Assembly (NCBI GenBank): GCA_963422595.1
Contig: OY730298.1
Span: 930,001 to 994,000 of the forward strand
Direction: 5' to 3'
DNA length: 64,000 nucleotides
DNA from: G963422595 sp963422595
GTDB taxonomy: Bacteria; Pseudomonadota; Gammaproteobacteria; UBA4575
The notes under the pieces: generated by a model
Databases searched by the model: none
What the model was told of the DNA's origin: nothing
The model's input: the letters and a program-made list of their open reading frames with translations, nothing else
Translations under genes and position numbers: made by a program
In this document: positions 1 through 9,153 of the stretch, in pieces
Layout: every line of letters starts with the position of its first letter
How positions within the stretch are numbered: the first letter of the stretch is position 1

Positions 1-449
1 GCAGGCTGACAGCCTGGGAATTACTGCAAGACAACGTTCCGGTCACGTTAATTTGTGACAGCGCGGCGGCAAGCCTGATGCGCCGACAAAAACTGGCCTG
101 GGTAATTGTTGGTGCCGATCGTATCGCCAGTAATGGAGATGTAGCCAACAAGATTGGCACCTACTCATTAGCGGTGATGGCCCATCAACACAACGTGAAT
201 TTCATGGTGGCGGCGGCGACCAGCAGCATTGACATGGAGATTGAAAATGGCGATGAGATAGAAATTGAAGAACGGCCGCATAATGAAATAACCCACTATC
301 AGCAGCATTCCTTTGCGCCTGAAGATGCGCGTGTCTGGAATCCGGTGTTCGACGTCACCCCGGCGCCGCTGGTGACGGCTTTAGTTACTGAAAAGGGCGT
401 CATCGGCAAGCCCACCCGCAGCAGGATTAAGGCCCTGATGCGATCCTGA
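1..449 (+). CDS. mtnA: S-methyl-5-thioribose-1-phosphate isomerase, C-terminal part
   Basis: Partial gene that begins before the window; the frame is open from base 3. The product converts methylthioribose-1-phosphate to methylthioribulose-1-phosphate in the methionine salvage pathway. The visible ~148 residues carry the family block with GADRI followed by NGDVANKIGTY, which includes the catalytic aspartate, then a VAAATSSID stretch, IEIEERP, and the FDVTPAPLVTALVTE block near the end. The catalytic cysteine lies in the missing upstream part. It is followed by gyrA after about 190 bases, so it is probably a separate transcription unit. The assignment is firm although only the C-terminal part is seen. 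Confidence 0.93.
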   Translation, partial: RLTAWELLQDNVPVTLICDSAAASLMRRQKLAWVIVGADRIASNGDVANKIGTYSLAVMAHQHNVNFMVAAATSSIDMEIENGDEIEIEERPHNEITHYQQHSFAPEDARVWNPVFDVTPAPLVTALVTEKGVIGKPTRSRIKALMRS

Positions 450-638
450 CGTGCGCCTCATATTTATGCCTCGCGTCATTTTTTACATAGGGCACAAAAA
501 TCAATCCCATACAACCAGCAGAATTTATTCTTAAGGCAAGCAATTCGATAGTATGATACGTCCACCGTGCGCCCTGACTCGTGTTATACTTCAAGGTTCT
601 GAATACAAACGTCTTAATCCCCCTTATTTGATCCATAA

Positions 639-3203
639 ATGGCTGTAATTGCCAAAGAAATTCACCGTGTAAATCTCGAAGACGAGATGCGGCAATCATA
701 TCTCGATTACGCCATGAGCGTAATCGTAGGACGCGCCCTGCCGGACGTGCGGGACGGCTTAAAGCCGGTGCATCGCAGAATCCTGTATGCCATGTACGAA
801 AGCAACAACGTATGGAATCGTCCGTATGTGAAATGCGCACGCGTGGTAGGTGACGTGCTGGGCAAATATCATCCTCACGGAGACAACGCCACTTACGATG
901 CCCTGGTACGCATGGCGCAGGATTTTTCGATGCGTTACCGGTTAGTGGACGGGCAAGGGAATTTTGGATCAATAGACGGTGATCCGCCGGCGGCATACAG
1001 ATATACAGAATGCCGTATGACGCAACTTTCGTCTGAAATTCTTGCCGACATAGATCGTGAAACTGTTGATTACGCGCCTAACTACGACGGCAAAGAGACC
1101 GAGCCCAGCGTACTGCCTACCAAGGTGCCAAACCTGCTGATTAATGGATCCTCCGGCATTGCCGTAGGCATGGCGACAAACATCCCGCCACACAACCTAT
1201 CTGAAGTGATCAACGCCAGTCTGGCTTTAATTGACAACCCTGAAGCCAGCTATCAGGAACTGATGCGACATCTACCGGGTCCTGACTTTCCCACTGCTGC
1301 CATCATCAACGGCAGCCAAGGCATTGTCGAGGCCTACCGTAGCGGTCGGGGTCGCGTGCCGATGCGCGCGCGCGCGCGCATTGAGCGCGACGCGAAAGGT
1401 GGACGTGAACGTATTATCGTGACCGAACTACCGTATCAAGTCAACAAAGCCAATTTAATTATCAAGATTGCCAATCTGGTGAAGGAAAAGCGTCTTGAAG
1501 GGATTGCCGCAGATGGTTTACGTGATGAATCCGACAAGGATGGTATGCGCATCGTTATCGAATTACGGCGTGGTGAAGTAAGTGAAGTAATCTTAAACAA
1601 CCTATACCAGCACACGCCCATGCAAAGCGTATTCGGCATGAACATGGTGGCGTTGGTTGATGGTCAGCCGCGACTGCTTAACTTAAGACAGATGCTACAG
1701 GCGTTTCTTCGGCATCGGCGCGATGTCGTCACGCGTCGCACCATGTTCGAATTACGCAAGGCGCGTCAACGTGCCCACATTCTCGAAGGTCAGGCCATAG
1801 CGTTAGCCAACATTGACGCCATCATCGCGCTGATTAAACAATCGGCAAACCCGGCCATTGCCAGGCAAAAATTAACCACGCGCGCGTGGCAACCTGGCGT
1901 CGTAACCGAGATGCTGCAACGGGCTGGTGCCGACGTATCGCGTCCTGAAGACCTAAGCCCGGAATATGGTATGCACGGTGACCAATACCTGCTCTCGCCA
2001 GTGCAGGCACAAGCCATACTGGATTTACGCCTGCACCGTCTTACCGGTCTCGAACAACAGAAAATCGTCACCGAATATGGTGAATTGATCAATAAAATCC
2101 AAGACTTACTTAACATCCTGCAAGATTCAGAACGGCTCATGCAGGTAATTCGCAAAGAATTAGAAACAATCCGTGAGCAATATGGAGATGCCCGTCGTAC
2201 CGAGATAGCCGAGGCCCGGGCCGGTCTCACTATGGAAGACCTTATTCAGGAAGAAGACGTAGTCGTCACATTATCCCATGCCGGTTACGCGAAATCACAA
2301 CCGCTTAATGTCTATCGCACGCAGCGCCGTGGTGGAAGAGGCAAGGCCGCGACCTCGGTAAAAGCGGAAGACTTTGTTGATCAATTATTCGTAGCCAGCA
2401 CTCACGACACCATTCTTTGTTTCTCCAGTCATGGCAAGGTTTACTGGCTTAAGGTCTATGAACTACCGCAGGCGGGCCGCACCGCGCGTGGCAAGCCCAT
2501 CGTAAATCTGCTGCCGTTGCAGGAAGGCGAGCGTATTAATGCCATGCTGCCGGTGCAAGAATATCACGAACACGCCCATGTCATCATGGTGGCCAGTAGT
2601 GGCACCGTCAAGAAGACGCGCCTCACGGAATTTTCCAGGCCGCGCTCCAATGGCATCCGGGCTGTAGATCTGCGCGAGCATGACTACCTTATCGGTGTTG
2701 CAGTCATAAACGGCGACGATGCCGAACTGCTGATGGTCAGCGATGCCGGTAAAGCCATACGGTTTCATGCCAGCGACGTGCGTCCTGTGGGGCGCAATGC
2801 CACTGGCGTGCGCGGCATCAAACTTGCTGCGGACGAAACAGTAATTAGCTTCATCACTATCACTGCCGGCACCAGTGCCACAGACGTTCTGGTTGCTACC
2901 GCAAGTGGTTATGGTAAGCGCACCAAAATCGAAGATTACCGCTCGCAAAGGCGCGGTGGCAAAGGCATAATCACAATTCAAACCTCAGTACGCAACGGCA
3001 GCGTAATAGGCGCCGTTGCGGTGTCGGCGGAAGACGAAATCATGTTGATCACTGATAGCGGCACACTAGTGAGGACACCGGTCAAAGACATATCACGAGT
3101 GGGGCGCAACACCCAGGGCGTAAGGCTTATACGCCTGTCCAAACGAGAGCGACTGGTTGAAGTGGAAAGAATTCAAAATCTAGCCAACCACCAGCATGCG
3201 TAA
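639..3203 (+). CDS. gyrA: DNA gyrase subunit A
   Basis: Breaking and rejoining subunit of DNA gyrase, which supercoils DNA with GyrB. At 854 residues it is slightly shorter than the E. coli protein because the acidic tail is reduced. The active-site tyrosine is Tyr122 in RYTECRM, the same number as in E. coli. The quinolone-resistance region reads HPHGDNATYD, so position 83 is Asn rather than the usual Ser or Thr, while Asp87 is kept. The C-terminal wrapping domain has the GyrA box QRRGGRGK at about residues 562-569 and a second QRRGGKG at about 770. The ATG has no obvious Shine-Dalgarno sequence. serC follows after 85 bases in the same direction. Confidence 0.98.
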   Translation: MAVIAKEIHRVNLEDEMRQSYLDYAMSVIVGRALPDVRDGLKPVHRRILYAMYESNNVWNRPYVKCARVVGDVLGKYHPHGDNATYDALVRMAQDFSMRYRLVDGQGNFGSIDGDPPAAYRYTECRMTQLSSEILADIDRETVDYAPNYDGKETEPSVLPTKVPNLLINGSSGIAVGMATNIPPHNLSEVINASLALIDNPEASYQELMRHLPGPDFPTAAIINGSQGIVEAYRSGRGRVPMRARARIERDAKGGRERIIVTELPYQVNKANLIIKIANLVKEKRLEGIAADGLRDESDKDGMRIVIELRRGEVSEVILNNLYQHTPMQSVFGMNMVALVDGQPRLLNLRQMLQAFLRHRRDVVTRRTMFELRKARQRAHILEGQAIALANIDAIIALIKQSANPAIARQKLTTRAWQPGVVTEMLQRAGADVSRPEDLSPEYGMHGDQYLLSPVQAQAILDLRLHRLTGLEQQKIVTEYGELINKIQDLLNILQDSERLMQVIRKELETIREQYGDARRTEIAEARAGLTMEDLIQEEDVVVTLSHAGYAKSQPLNVYRTQRRGGRGKAATSVKAEDFVDQLFVASTHDTILCFSSHGKVYWLKVYELPQAGRTARGKPIVNLLPLQEGERINAMLPVQEYHEHAHVIMVASSGTVKKTRLTEFSRPRSNGIRAVDLREHDYLIGVAVINGDDAELLMVSDAGKAIRFHASDVRPVGRNATGVRGIKLAADETVISFITITAGTSATDVLVATASGYGKRTKIEDYRSQRRGGKGIITIQTSVRNGSVIGAVAVSAEDEIMLITDSGTLVRTPVKDISRVGRNTQGVRLIRLSKRERLVEVERIQNLANHQHA
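1363..1380. repeat. 18-bp alternating purine-pyrimidine (GC)n tract inside gyrA
   Basis: A run of TG followed by repeated CG/GC dinucleotides, strictly alternating pyrimidine and purine over 18 bases. It encodes an Arg-Ala-Arg-Ala stretch in GyrA. Such tracts can adopt Z-DNA under negative supercoiling and can slip during replication. Any role here is inference. Confidence 0.6.
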
Positions 3204-3288
3204 GCCTGCTAACTGGTAACATCTTCCTGCTGCGTTCAGAACTCTCTCGCGTCTTTCACATACCGCTTCAGCGCCACCCCATCCACCA

Positions 3289-4374
3289 TTGACACAAGAA
3301 ACGTTTTATTTTGGTGCTGGCCCGGCGGCTTTGCCAAAGCCGGTACTGGAAAAAATTCAAACAGAATTTCTCAATTACGCCAATACTGGCCTCTCCATAG
3401 TAGAACTGCATCATCGCGGCCAGGAATTTTGCACTATCAGAGACGATGCCGAGGCATTATTAAGAGAGCTAATGCAAATTCCTTCCGACTACGCAGTATT
3501 ATTCATGCACGGCGGCGCCACCAATCAATTCTCCATGTTACCGCTGAACTTCCTTAAGACAGGAGAAAGTGCTGACTACATAGTCACCGGGCATTGGTCT
3601 GCCAAGGCCAGTGCCGAAGCCAGAAAATTTGCCAGGGTTAACGAAATTAATGCCCTGCGTGACGATAAACTATTATCAATTCTGCCTGCCGAAAGATGGA
3701 GACTCAATGCCAATGCCATCTACGTACACTATTGTGACAACGAAACCATCAGTGGCGTAGCTTTTAAGCAAGTGCCAGACGTTGAGGACAAACCGCTACT
3801 ATGTGACATGACCTCCTCCATCCTGACGCGCCCGATCGAGACACGCAAATATGCACTAATTTATGCCAGTACCCAAAAAAACTTAGGCATTGCCGGGTTA
3901 TGTGTGGTGATTATCAGCAAAGCACTACTATCGCGAACGTGTCGGAACGTCCCCCGATTACACCATTACAAACAATATGCCGAAGACAACTCCTTAGTGA
4001 ACACCCCGCCGGTGTTTGCCATTTACGTGTTACGGCTGGTACTAAGCTGGTGTAAAAACGCCGGCGGCATTGACCAAATGTACAAGTGGAGTAAACAGCG
4101 CTCCGCTGCGGTATATCAGACCATTGACGCAAGTCAACTGTATAACAACCGAGTCGCTCAAGAATATCGTTCCCGGCTCAACGTCCCATTTCAAATCAAC
4201 AGACCCGACCTGCAAAATCATTTTTTACATCAGGCCGAGGTGCGCAAACTACTGGGACTGCGTGGGCATAACAGTGTCGGAGGAATGCGCGCGAGTCTAT
4301 ACAATGCCGCACCGCGAGTCGGTGTGCGCCAGCTGGTAAAATTTATGCGCGAATTTGCAAGCGCGAATACATGA
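3289..4374 (+). CDS. serC: Phosphoserine aminotransferase
   Basis: PLP enzyme that makes 3-phosphoserine from 3-phosphohydroxypyruvate in serine synthesis; the family also acts in pyridoxine synthesis. The 361 residues open with FGAGPAALP, matching the SerC N-terminus, and Lys197 in STQKNLGIAGL is the PLP lysine (Lys198 in E. coli). The C-terminus has HNSVGGMRASLYNA, the conserved substrate-binding block. The start is TTG at 3289, since no in-frame ATG or GTG lies nearby and the family motif begins within ten residues of it. There is no clear Shine-Dalgarno. The gyrA-serC order is common in gammaproteobacteria, where pheA normally comes next; here two minus-strand genes intervene. Confidence 0.95.
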   Translation: MTQETFYFGAGPAALPKPVLEKIQTEFLNYANTGLSIVELHHRGQEFCTIRDDAEALLRELMQIPSDYAVLFMHGGATNQFSMLPLNFLKTGESADYIVTGHWSAKASAEARKFARVNEINALRDDKLLSILPAERWRLNANAIYVHYCDNETISGVAFKQVPDVEDKPLLCDMTSSILTRPIETRKYALIYASTQKNLGIAGLCVVIISKALLSRTCRNVPRLHHYKQYAEDNSLVNTPPVFAIYVLRLVLSWCKNAGGIDQMYKWSKQRSAAVYQTIDASQLYNNRVAQEYRSRLNVPFQINRPDLQNHFLHQAEVRKLLGLRGHNSVGGMRASLYNAAPRVGVRQLVKFMREFASANT

Positions 4375-4467
4375 GGAAAAAGCCCATAATCACCGCCTTT
4401 ACCGCAACCCACGTAACGACACCATTCGCTGCCGCAAAGTTTTTTTTATCTCTATCGCGAGTGCCGG

Positions 4468-5475
4468 TTACACGGCATAATATTGACGATACCAGTCCAC
4501 GAAATTCCTGATGCCGACTTCCACGCTGGTGCTTGGTTTATAGCCCGTAGCAGTTACTAAATCCTCAACCTCGGCGAGCGTATGTGCAACGTCTCCGGGC
4601 TGCGCCGGCAACAGATTTTGCTGTGCCTTCTTACCCAGACAATCCTCCAGCACCCGGATATAATGTTTAAGCTCAATGGCCCGGTTATTACCGATGTTAT
4701 ACACCCGATACGGCGCAAAACTGGTGGCGCAGCCTGGTGTATCGCCGCGCCAGCTGGCATCGGGTTGCGGCAGCGTATCCGCAACATGTGCTACGCCGGC
4801 CACCACGTCATCAATATACGTAAAATCCCGGCGGTGATCACCGTAGTTAAAAACATCAATCGGCTTTCCAGCCAAAATATTTTTAGTAAACAAAAACAAG
4901 GCCATATCTGGCCGTCCCCAAGGGCCGTAAACAGTGAAAAAGCGTAACCCGGTAGTTGGCAGGTCATATAAACTACTATAAGTATGCGCCATCAACTCAT
5001 TAGCTTTCTTGGTAGCCGCGTACAAACTCAGCGGATGATTGACATTGTCACGCACCGAGAAAGGCATAGTAGTGTTGGCGCCATAGACTGAACTACTGGA
5101 AGCATACACCAGGTGCGCAACCTCGTTACGTCGGCAAGCCTCCAGGATATTTATAAAACCGACCAGATTAGTATCCACGTAGGCAAAAGGATTTTTAATG
5201 GAATAGCGTACGCCTGCCTGCGCCGCCAGATGAATCACGCGCTCCGGCCTGAATTTCGCGATGATCTGTAGCAGCGCCTCTTTATCTTCCACGTTTACGC
5301 GCGCCTCGGTAAAAGCATCGCAGGCCTTCAGTCTCTCCAGTCGGCCAAGTTTTAGATTTACATCATAATAATCGTTAACGTTATCAATGCCTAAAACCTC
5401 ATCGCCACGTTCCAACAGTCGCAATGCAACCGCGGCGCCGATAAAGCCGGCCGATCCGGTGACCACTACTTTCAT
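4468..5475 (-). CDS. UDP-glucuronate 4-epimerase (NAD-dependent sugar epimerase)
   Basis: Extended short-chain dehydrogenase that probably interconverts UDP-glucuronate and UDP-galacturonate for surface polysaccharide. The Rossmann motif GSAGFIG is at residues 7-13, the serine stretch SSSSVYG is followed by the catalytic YAATK, and the late block RRDFTYIDDVV is typical of the UDP-glucuronate epimerase branch (LspL/CapI-like). At 335 residues it is full length. It lies on the minus strand between serC and pheA, downstream of the PLP decarboxylase gene in the same direction but 246 bases away. A perfect FNR-type palindrome sits in that gap. Substrate preference is inferred from family resemblance only. 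Confidence 0.88.
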   Translation of the reverse strand: MKVVVTGSAGFIGAAVALRLLERGDEVLGIDNVNDYYDVNLKLGRLERLKACDAFTEARVNVEDKEALLQIIAKFRPERVIHLAAQAGVRYSIKNPFAYVDTNLVGFINILEACRRNEVAHLVYASSSSVYGANTTMPFSVRDNVNHPLSLYAATKKANELMAHTYSSLYDLPTTGLRFFTVYGPWGRPDMALFLFTKNILAGKPIDVFNYGDHRRDFTYIDDVVAGVAHVADTLPQPDASWRGDTPGCATSFAPYRVYNIGNNRAIELKHYIRVLEDCLGKKAQQNLLPAQPGDVAHTLAEVEDLVTATGYKPSTSVEVGIRNFVDWYRQYYAV

Positions 5476-5630
5476 AACTAACCTATACTATTTTCGCAGT
5501 TTAATGACTAAGCTACTGATAGCGGAATATTCATTTATCCCGGCCCCCGTCCAATGGCTCCCGTTATCAGGGATTTTACGGGTGCTTCCACATCTGCACA
5601 GATTCGCTGCTACATACATCAGGTAATCTT

Positions 5631-5644
5631 TTGATTCAAATCAA
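5631..5644. promoter_or_regulatory. FNR/ANR-type operator, TTGAT-N4-ATCAA
   Basis: The sequence TTGATTCAAATCAA matches the FNR/ANR consensus half-sites exactly and is fully palindromic. It lies about 160 bases upstream of the epimerase start (5475) on the minus strand, in a 246-base gap between two minus-strand genes. It suggests oxygen-responsive control of the epimerase gene. No regulator gene is visible in this window. Confidence 0.5.
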
Positions 5645-5721
5645 GAGCACGTGCAAACCGGCGAGCCGCTATCGCTACAGACTATAGTGTACCAACACAC
5701 CACACTCTTGCAAATTGGCAC

Positions 5722-6978
5722 TCATAGCAACACCTCTTGCGCGACAGGGTGATTGAGAAATTTTACCGGACTGGCGGACAGGCCATATGCGCCCGAGTTC
5801 ATAATCGCGATATAATCGCCACGTGTGCACGCGCTTACTTCCACGTCTTCGGCCAGGATATCCAAGGGTGTGCAAAGCTTACCAGTCACGGTAACTACCT
5901 GCATTTTTTGTGAAGCCAGATTATTAGCCACATACACCGGAAAGTTTTTGCGGATACGTTGCCCCAGGTTACCGCTTGCCGCAAGATGGTGATGCAGACC
6001 GCCATCAGTGATTAAATAAGTCTTGCCTCTGGAGACTTTTTTGTCGATCACCCGGCAAACGTAGACGCCAGACTCACCCACCAAATAGCGCCCGAGTTCG
6101 AGTATAGTGCTCAACCCGGTGGAAAAATTTTCACTATCGAACGTCGGTCTCAAACTATTTAAGTTACGTGCCACCAACCCTATATCCAGGGGCGAATGCT
6201 TGCTGAAATACGGAATACCGAAGCCCCCCCCGATATTGACAATATTGACAGGTCGCGCGCAGCCGCCGGCCAGTTCACCAAGCAGCCGATGAATATGGTT
6301 TTGCGCGTCATTGATGGCATCGGCGTCAAGAATTTGCGAGCCGGTATAAACATGAAAGCCCTCTAATGTAAGCCTGGCCTTCTCAAGCCAACGCAGCATC
6401 TGCGGCACGCATTCCGCATCAATCCCAAACGGACTACATCCACTGGCCATATTCACACCCGCGCGGCGTTGCGTAAAGTCCGGGTTTACCCGAATAAGAA
6501 CTTTAGGAACCACGCCTAAGGCCGATCCGCAGCGTATAATGCGCTCAATTTCTGCGCCTGATTCCGCGCTAATTACCACCTCGGCGCGGATTGCCGCCTG
6601 AATTTCCTCGTGGTTTTTGCCGGGTCCGGTATAACAAATATTTTTACCAGACATGCCAGTGTTAAGTGCAAGCTGCAACTCATATACAGACGACACCTCA
6701 AAGCCATCGACACAGGCGTACAAATAAGCAACTATATCCGCGAACGGATTCGCCTTAATCGAATAATAAATCTTAAATTCTGGTGCCAGCAAGTCACGCA
6801 GCGTGGCTATTTTAGCATCAATAACACGTTTACAATACACGTACAGAGGGGTTGAATAGCCGCGCTGCAAAAGGTCATCAAGCTGATAATCACCAAAAGC
6901 CAAAGCATTGCCCTTTATCTGATGGTGGCGTAATGGATCAAATTTTGCCAATCTATTGACCTTGCGCGAAGCATACAA
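5722..6978 (-). CDS. Fold-type III PLP-dependent decarboxylase, exosortase A system-associated type
   Basis: Alanine-racemase-fold decarboxylase related to diaminopimelate and ornithine decarboxylases. The PLP lysine is Lys75 in YYSIKANP. Further family blocks are GFHVYTGSQ, the phosphate-binding GGGFG, ELGRYLVGESG, LCTPLDIL with the active-site cysteine, and NSGAYGLSASP near the end. Length (418 residues) and the closing FLNHPVAQEVLL fit the decarboxylases found beside exosortase/PEP-CTERM polysaccharide loci better than LysA. The start is uncertain: the open frame begins at a TTG and there is no early ATG. The neighbouring sugar epimerase is consistent with exopolysaccharide or surface-protein work, but no exosortase or PEP-CTERM gene is in view. 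Confidence 0.75.
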   Translation of the reverse strand: MYASRKVNRLAKFDPLRHHQIKGNALAFGDYQLDDLLQRGYSTPLYVYCKRVIDAKIATLRDLLAPEFKIYYSIKANPFADIVAYLYACVDGFEVSSVYELQLALNTGMSGKNICYTGPGKNHEEIQAAIRAEVVISAESGAEIERIIRCGSALGVVPKVLIRVNPDFTQRRAGVNMASGCSPFGIDAECVPQMLRWLEKARLTLEGFHVYTGSQILDADAINDAQNHIHRLLGELAGGCARPVNIVNIGGGFGIPYFSKHSPLDIGLVARNLNSLRPTFDSENFSTGLSTILELGRYLVGESGVYVCRVIDKKVSRGKTYLITDGGLHHHLAASGNLGQRIRKNFPVYVANNLASQKMQVVTVTGKLCTPLDILAEDVEVSACTRGDYIAIMNSGAYGLSASPVKFLNHPVAQEVLL

Positions 6979-7034
6979 TTAGAAAGCCTATACTACATAG
7001 CAATACGCGCATGGTGACAAGTGCAAAATTGCGT

Positions 7035-7070
7035 GCCGGGCGGGTTCATAAGGCCGGGCGGGTTCATAAG
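7035..7070. repeat. Exact 18-bp tandem duplication upstream of pheA
   Basis: Two identical head-to-tail copies of an 18-bp unit (7035-7052 and 7053-7070) in the gap between the divergent PLP decarboxylase and pheA genes. The unit begins GCCGGGCGGG. It lies about 85 bases before the pheA start and could affect spacing in a promoter region. Confidence 0.7.
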
Positions 7071-7152
7071 TAAGTCCCCTGATAAAATGATATGATTTTT
7101 TTCATAGCAACGTAGCGTGCTATATTCTTAAACATCACCGGCATATTAAAGC

Positions 7153-8235
7153 GTGGACAAGAAATTATTAGCATCCTTGCGTCTGGAGATAGACGCCATT
7201 GACAGACAGTTGATGCAACTGATCAGCGACCGCGCCAAACTGGCGCAACGGGTCGCTACCGTAAAGGCCGAAACGCAGCATCAGGTCAGATTCTATCGGC
7301 CGGATCGCGAAGCGCACATACTCAAGCGCGTCATTGAGCACAACAAAGGCCCTTTAAGCAATGCGGAAATGGCCCGCCTGACGCGGGAAATCATGTCCGC
7401 GTGTTTAGCGTTAGAGCAACGTCTGCAAGTAGCCTTTCTGGGGCCGGCGGGCACCTTTACCGAAGAGGCGGCGTTTAAGCACTTTGGTCATTCCATTCAC
7501 ACGCTGGCGGCACATTCAACCGACGAAGTGTTTCGCGAAGTAGAAGCAGACAGTGCCGATTATGGCGTGGTGCCCATCGAAAACTCCATGCAAGGCATCG
7601 TCAACAGCACCTTAGACGTGTTTCTGGAATCCACCTTAAAGATAGTAGGAGAAGTTGAATTGCGAGTGCATCAGCACCTGATGAGCAACGTCAGCCGACG
7701 GCGCGACATCCAGGTATTATTCTCTCATCAACAGTCATTGGCACAGTGTAAAAAATGGCTACAAACACAATTGCCGGACGTCACCCGTATACCGGTTAGC
7801 AGCAATGCCGACGCGGCGCGGCGCGCCGCCAATCAGGCCGGCGCGGCGGCCATCGCCAGCGCCACCGCGGCGCGGGAATACAAACTTAAGATATTGCAAA
7901 AAAACATTGAAGACTCACCAGACAACACCACGCGGTTTCTAATCATTGGCAAGCAAGACGTACAACCCACGGGAGACGACAAGACCACCTTATTAATCTC
8001 CGCGCGCAACCGGCCGGGCGCGTTATACGGCTTATTAAAGCCATTGGCTGAAAATCACGTCAGCATGACGCGCATCGAATCCAGGCCTTCGCACTGCGTC
8101 AACTGGGAATACGTATTCTTTCTGGATCTGGAAGGTCACATCGCCAGCGAAACCATCAGCAGATCCGTGGCAGCACTACAAGCGCAGGCAGATCTATGCA
8201 AGGTACTCGGTTCTTATCCAAGGGCGGCACTCTAA
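7153..8235 (+). CDS. pheA: Chorismate mutase / prephenate dehydratase (P-protein)
   Basis: Bifunctional first enzyme of the phenylalanine branch. Residues 1-90 form an AroQ-type chorismate mutase (LRLEIDAIDRQLMQLISDR). The dehydratase domain starts at about residue 95 with FLGPAGTFTEEAA, includes the VPIENSMQG block and the DNTTRFLIIG motif, and is followed by a C-terminal ACT domain with the ESRPS signature that binds phenylalanine for feedback inhibition. At 360 residues it is full length. The start is GTG. The tyrA-type gene follows within 30 bases. No phenylalanine-rich leader peptide is seen upstream, so control is probably allosteric. Confidence 0.96.
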   Translation: MDKKLLASLRLEIDAIDRQLMQLISDRAKLAQRVATVKAETQHQVRFYRPDREAHILKRVIEHNKGPLSNAEMARLTREIMSACLALEQRLQVAFLGPAGTFTEEAAFKHFGHSIHTLAAHSTDEVFREVEADSADYGVVPIENSMQGIVNSTLDVFLESTLKIVGEVELRVHQHLMSNVSRRRDIQVLFSHQQSLAQCKKWLQTQLPDVTRIPVSSNADAARRAANQAGAAAIASATAAREYKLKILQKNIEDSPDNTTRFLIIGKQDVQPTGDDKTTLLISARNRPGALYGLLKPLAENHVSMTRIESRPSHCVNWEYVFFLDLEGHIASETISRSVAALQAQADLCKVLGSYPRAAL

Positions 8236-8264
8236 GATTGCCATTACTACCATGCTTAATGGTC

Positions 8265-9128
8265 ATGTTTAACAAAGTCTATCTGGTCGGCGTCGGTTTA
8301 ATGAATGGTAGTCTTGCCAAAGACCTGAAACGCTGCCGACTGGCCCGGGTAATCGTCGGCGTGGGCAGAAACTCGCGGCGCCTGGGTCAGGCGCGCGCGC
8401 TGGGCCTCATCGATGCATATCAACTACTTGCAAACGCCGATGTCTCAAATGCCGACCTGATTGTACTGGGCGTTCCGGTTCGCCAGGTCAGCACCGTGCT
8501 GGCACTACTCAAGCCCAGCCTGCGCGCGCCTGCCATCATTACCGATATTGGCAGCACCAAGCGCAGCGTCATCCAGGCCGCCGCCGAAATTTTTGGTGAA
8601 TTACCCCCCAGACTGGTGCCGGGTCACCCTATCGCCGGTCGCGAGGCCAGTGGATTTGAACATGCGCAAGAGCACCTGTTCAAAGACCACAAAGTAATTT
8701 TAACCCCGGTCGAAGTCACGCAGGCCGCCGCTATCAACAGCGTTAAGGCAATGTGGCATGCCGTGGGCGCGCAAGTTGCCGAGATGAGCGCCGCACGACA
8801 TGACGCGATTTTATCCGCGACCAGTCATTTACCGCACCTGGCAGCCTACACCCTGGTGAACTGCCTGGGCGCGCGGCCCGATGCCCAGGATATTTTTACC
8901 TACGCGGCTGGCGGCCTCACCGACTTCACGCGCGTGGCCTCCAGCGATGCCGCCATGTGGGTAGATATCTGCCTTGCCAACAAAGACCAGATTCTGGCAT
9001 CGATGGCAGAATTTAATCACTGCCTGCATAATTTACGCGCCGCTATCGAACGGCACGACGAAGACGCTATACATAGCTTATTCACACACGCGAAACGTAC
9101 GCGGGACATCAACCTCCTGAAAGAGTAA
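8265..9128 (+). CDS. tyrA: Prephenate (arogenate) dehydrogenase
   Basis: NAD(P)-dependent enzyme of tyrosine synthesis, 287 residues from the ATG at 8265; an ATG at 8259 is also possible. Family blocks are TDIGSTKRSV, VPGHPIAGREASG and the ATSHLPHL motif with the catalytic histidine. The nucleotide-binding loop reads GVGLMNGS, whereas the family norm is GLGLIGGS, so the third glycine of GxGxxG is Asn. The gene lies between pheA and aroA, and the hisC-type aminotransferase often found there is absent. The frame is open further upstream into pheA, but the Rossmann strand begins just after 8265. Confidence 0.93.
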   Translation: MFNKVYLVGVGLMNGSLAKDLKRCRLARVIVGVGRNSRRLGQARALGLIDAYQLLANADVSNADLIVLGVPVRQVSTVLALLKPSLRAPAIITDIGSTKRSVIQAAAEIFGELPPRLVPGHPIAGREASGFEHAQEHLFKDHKVILTPVEVTQAAAINSVKAMWHAVGAQVAEMSAARHDAILSATSHLPHLAAYTLVNCLGARPDAQDIFTYAAGGLTDFTRVASSDAAMWVDICLANKDQILASMAEFNHCLHNLRAAIERHDEDAIHSLFTHAKRTRDINLLKE

Positions 9129-9153
9129 ATGTGCCACTCACGCCTTATCCCTC

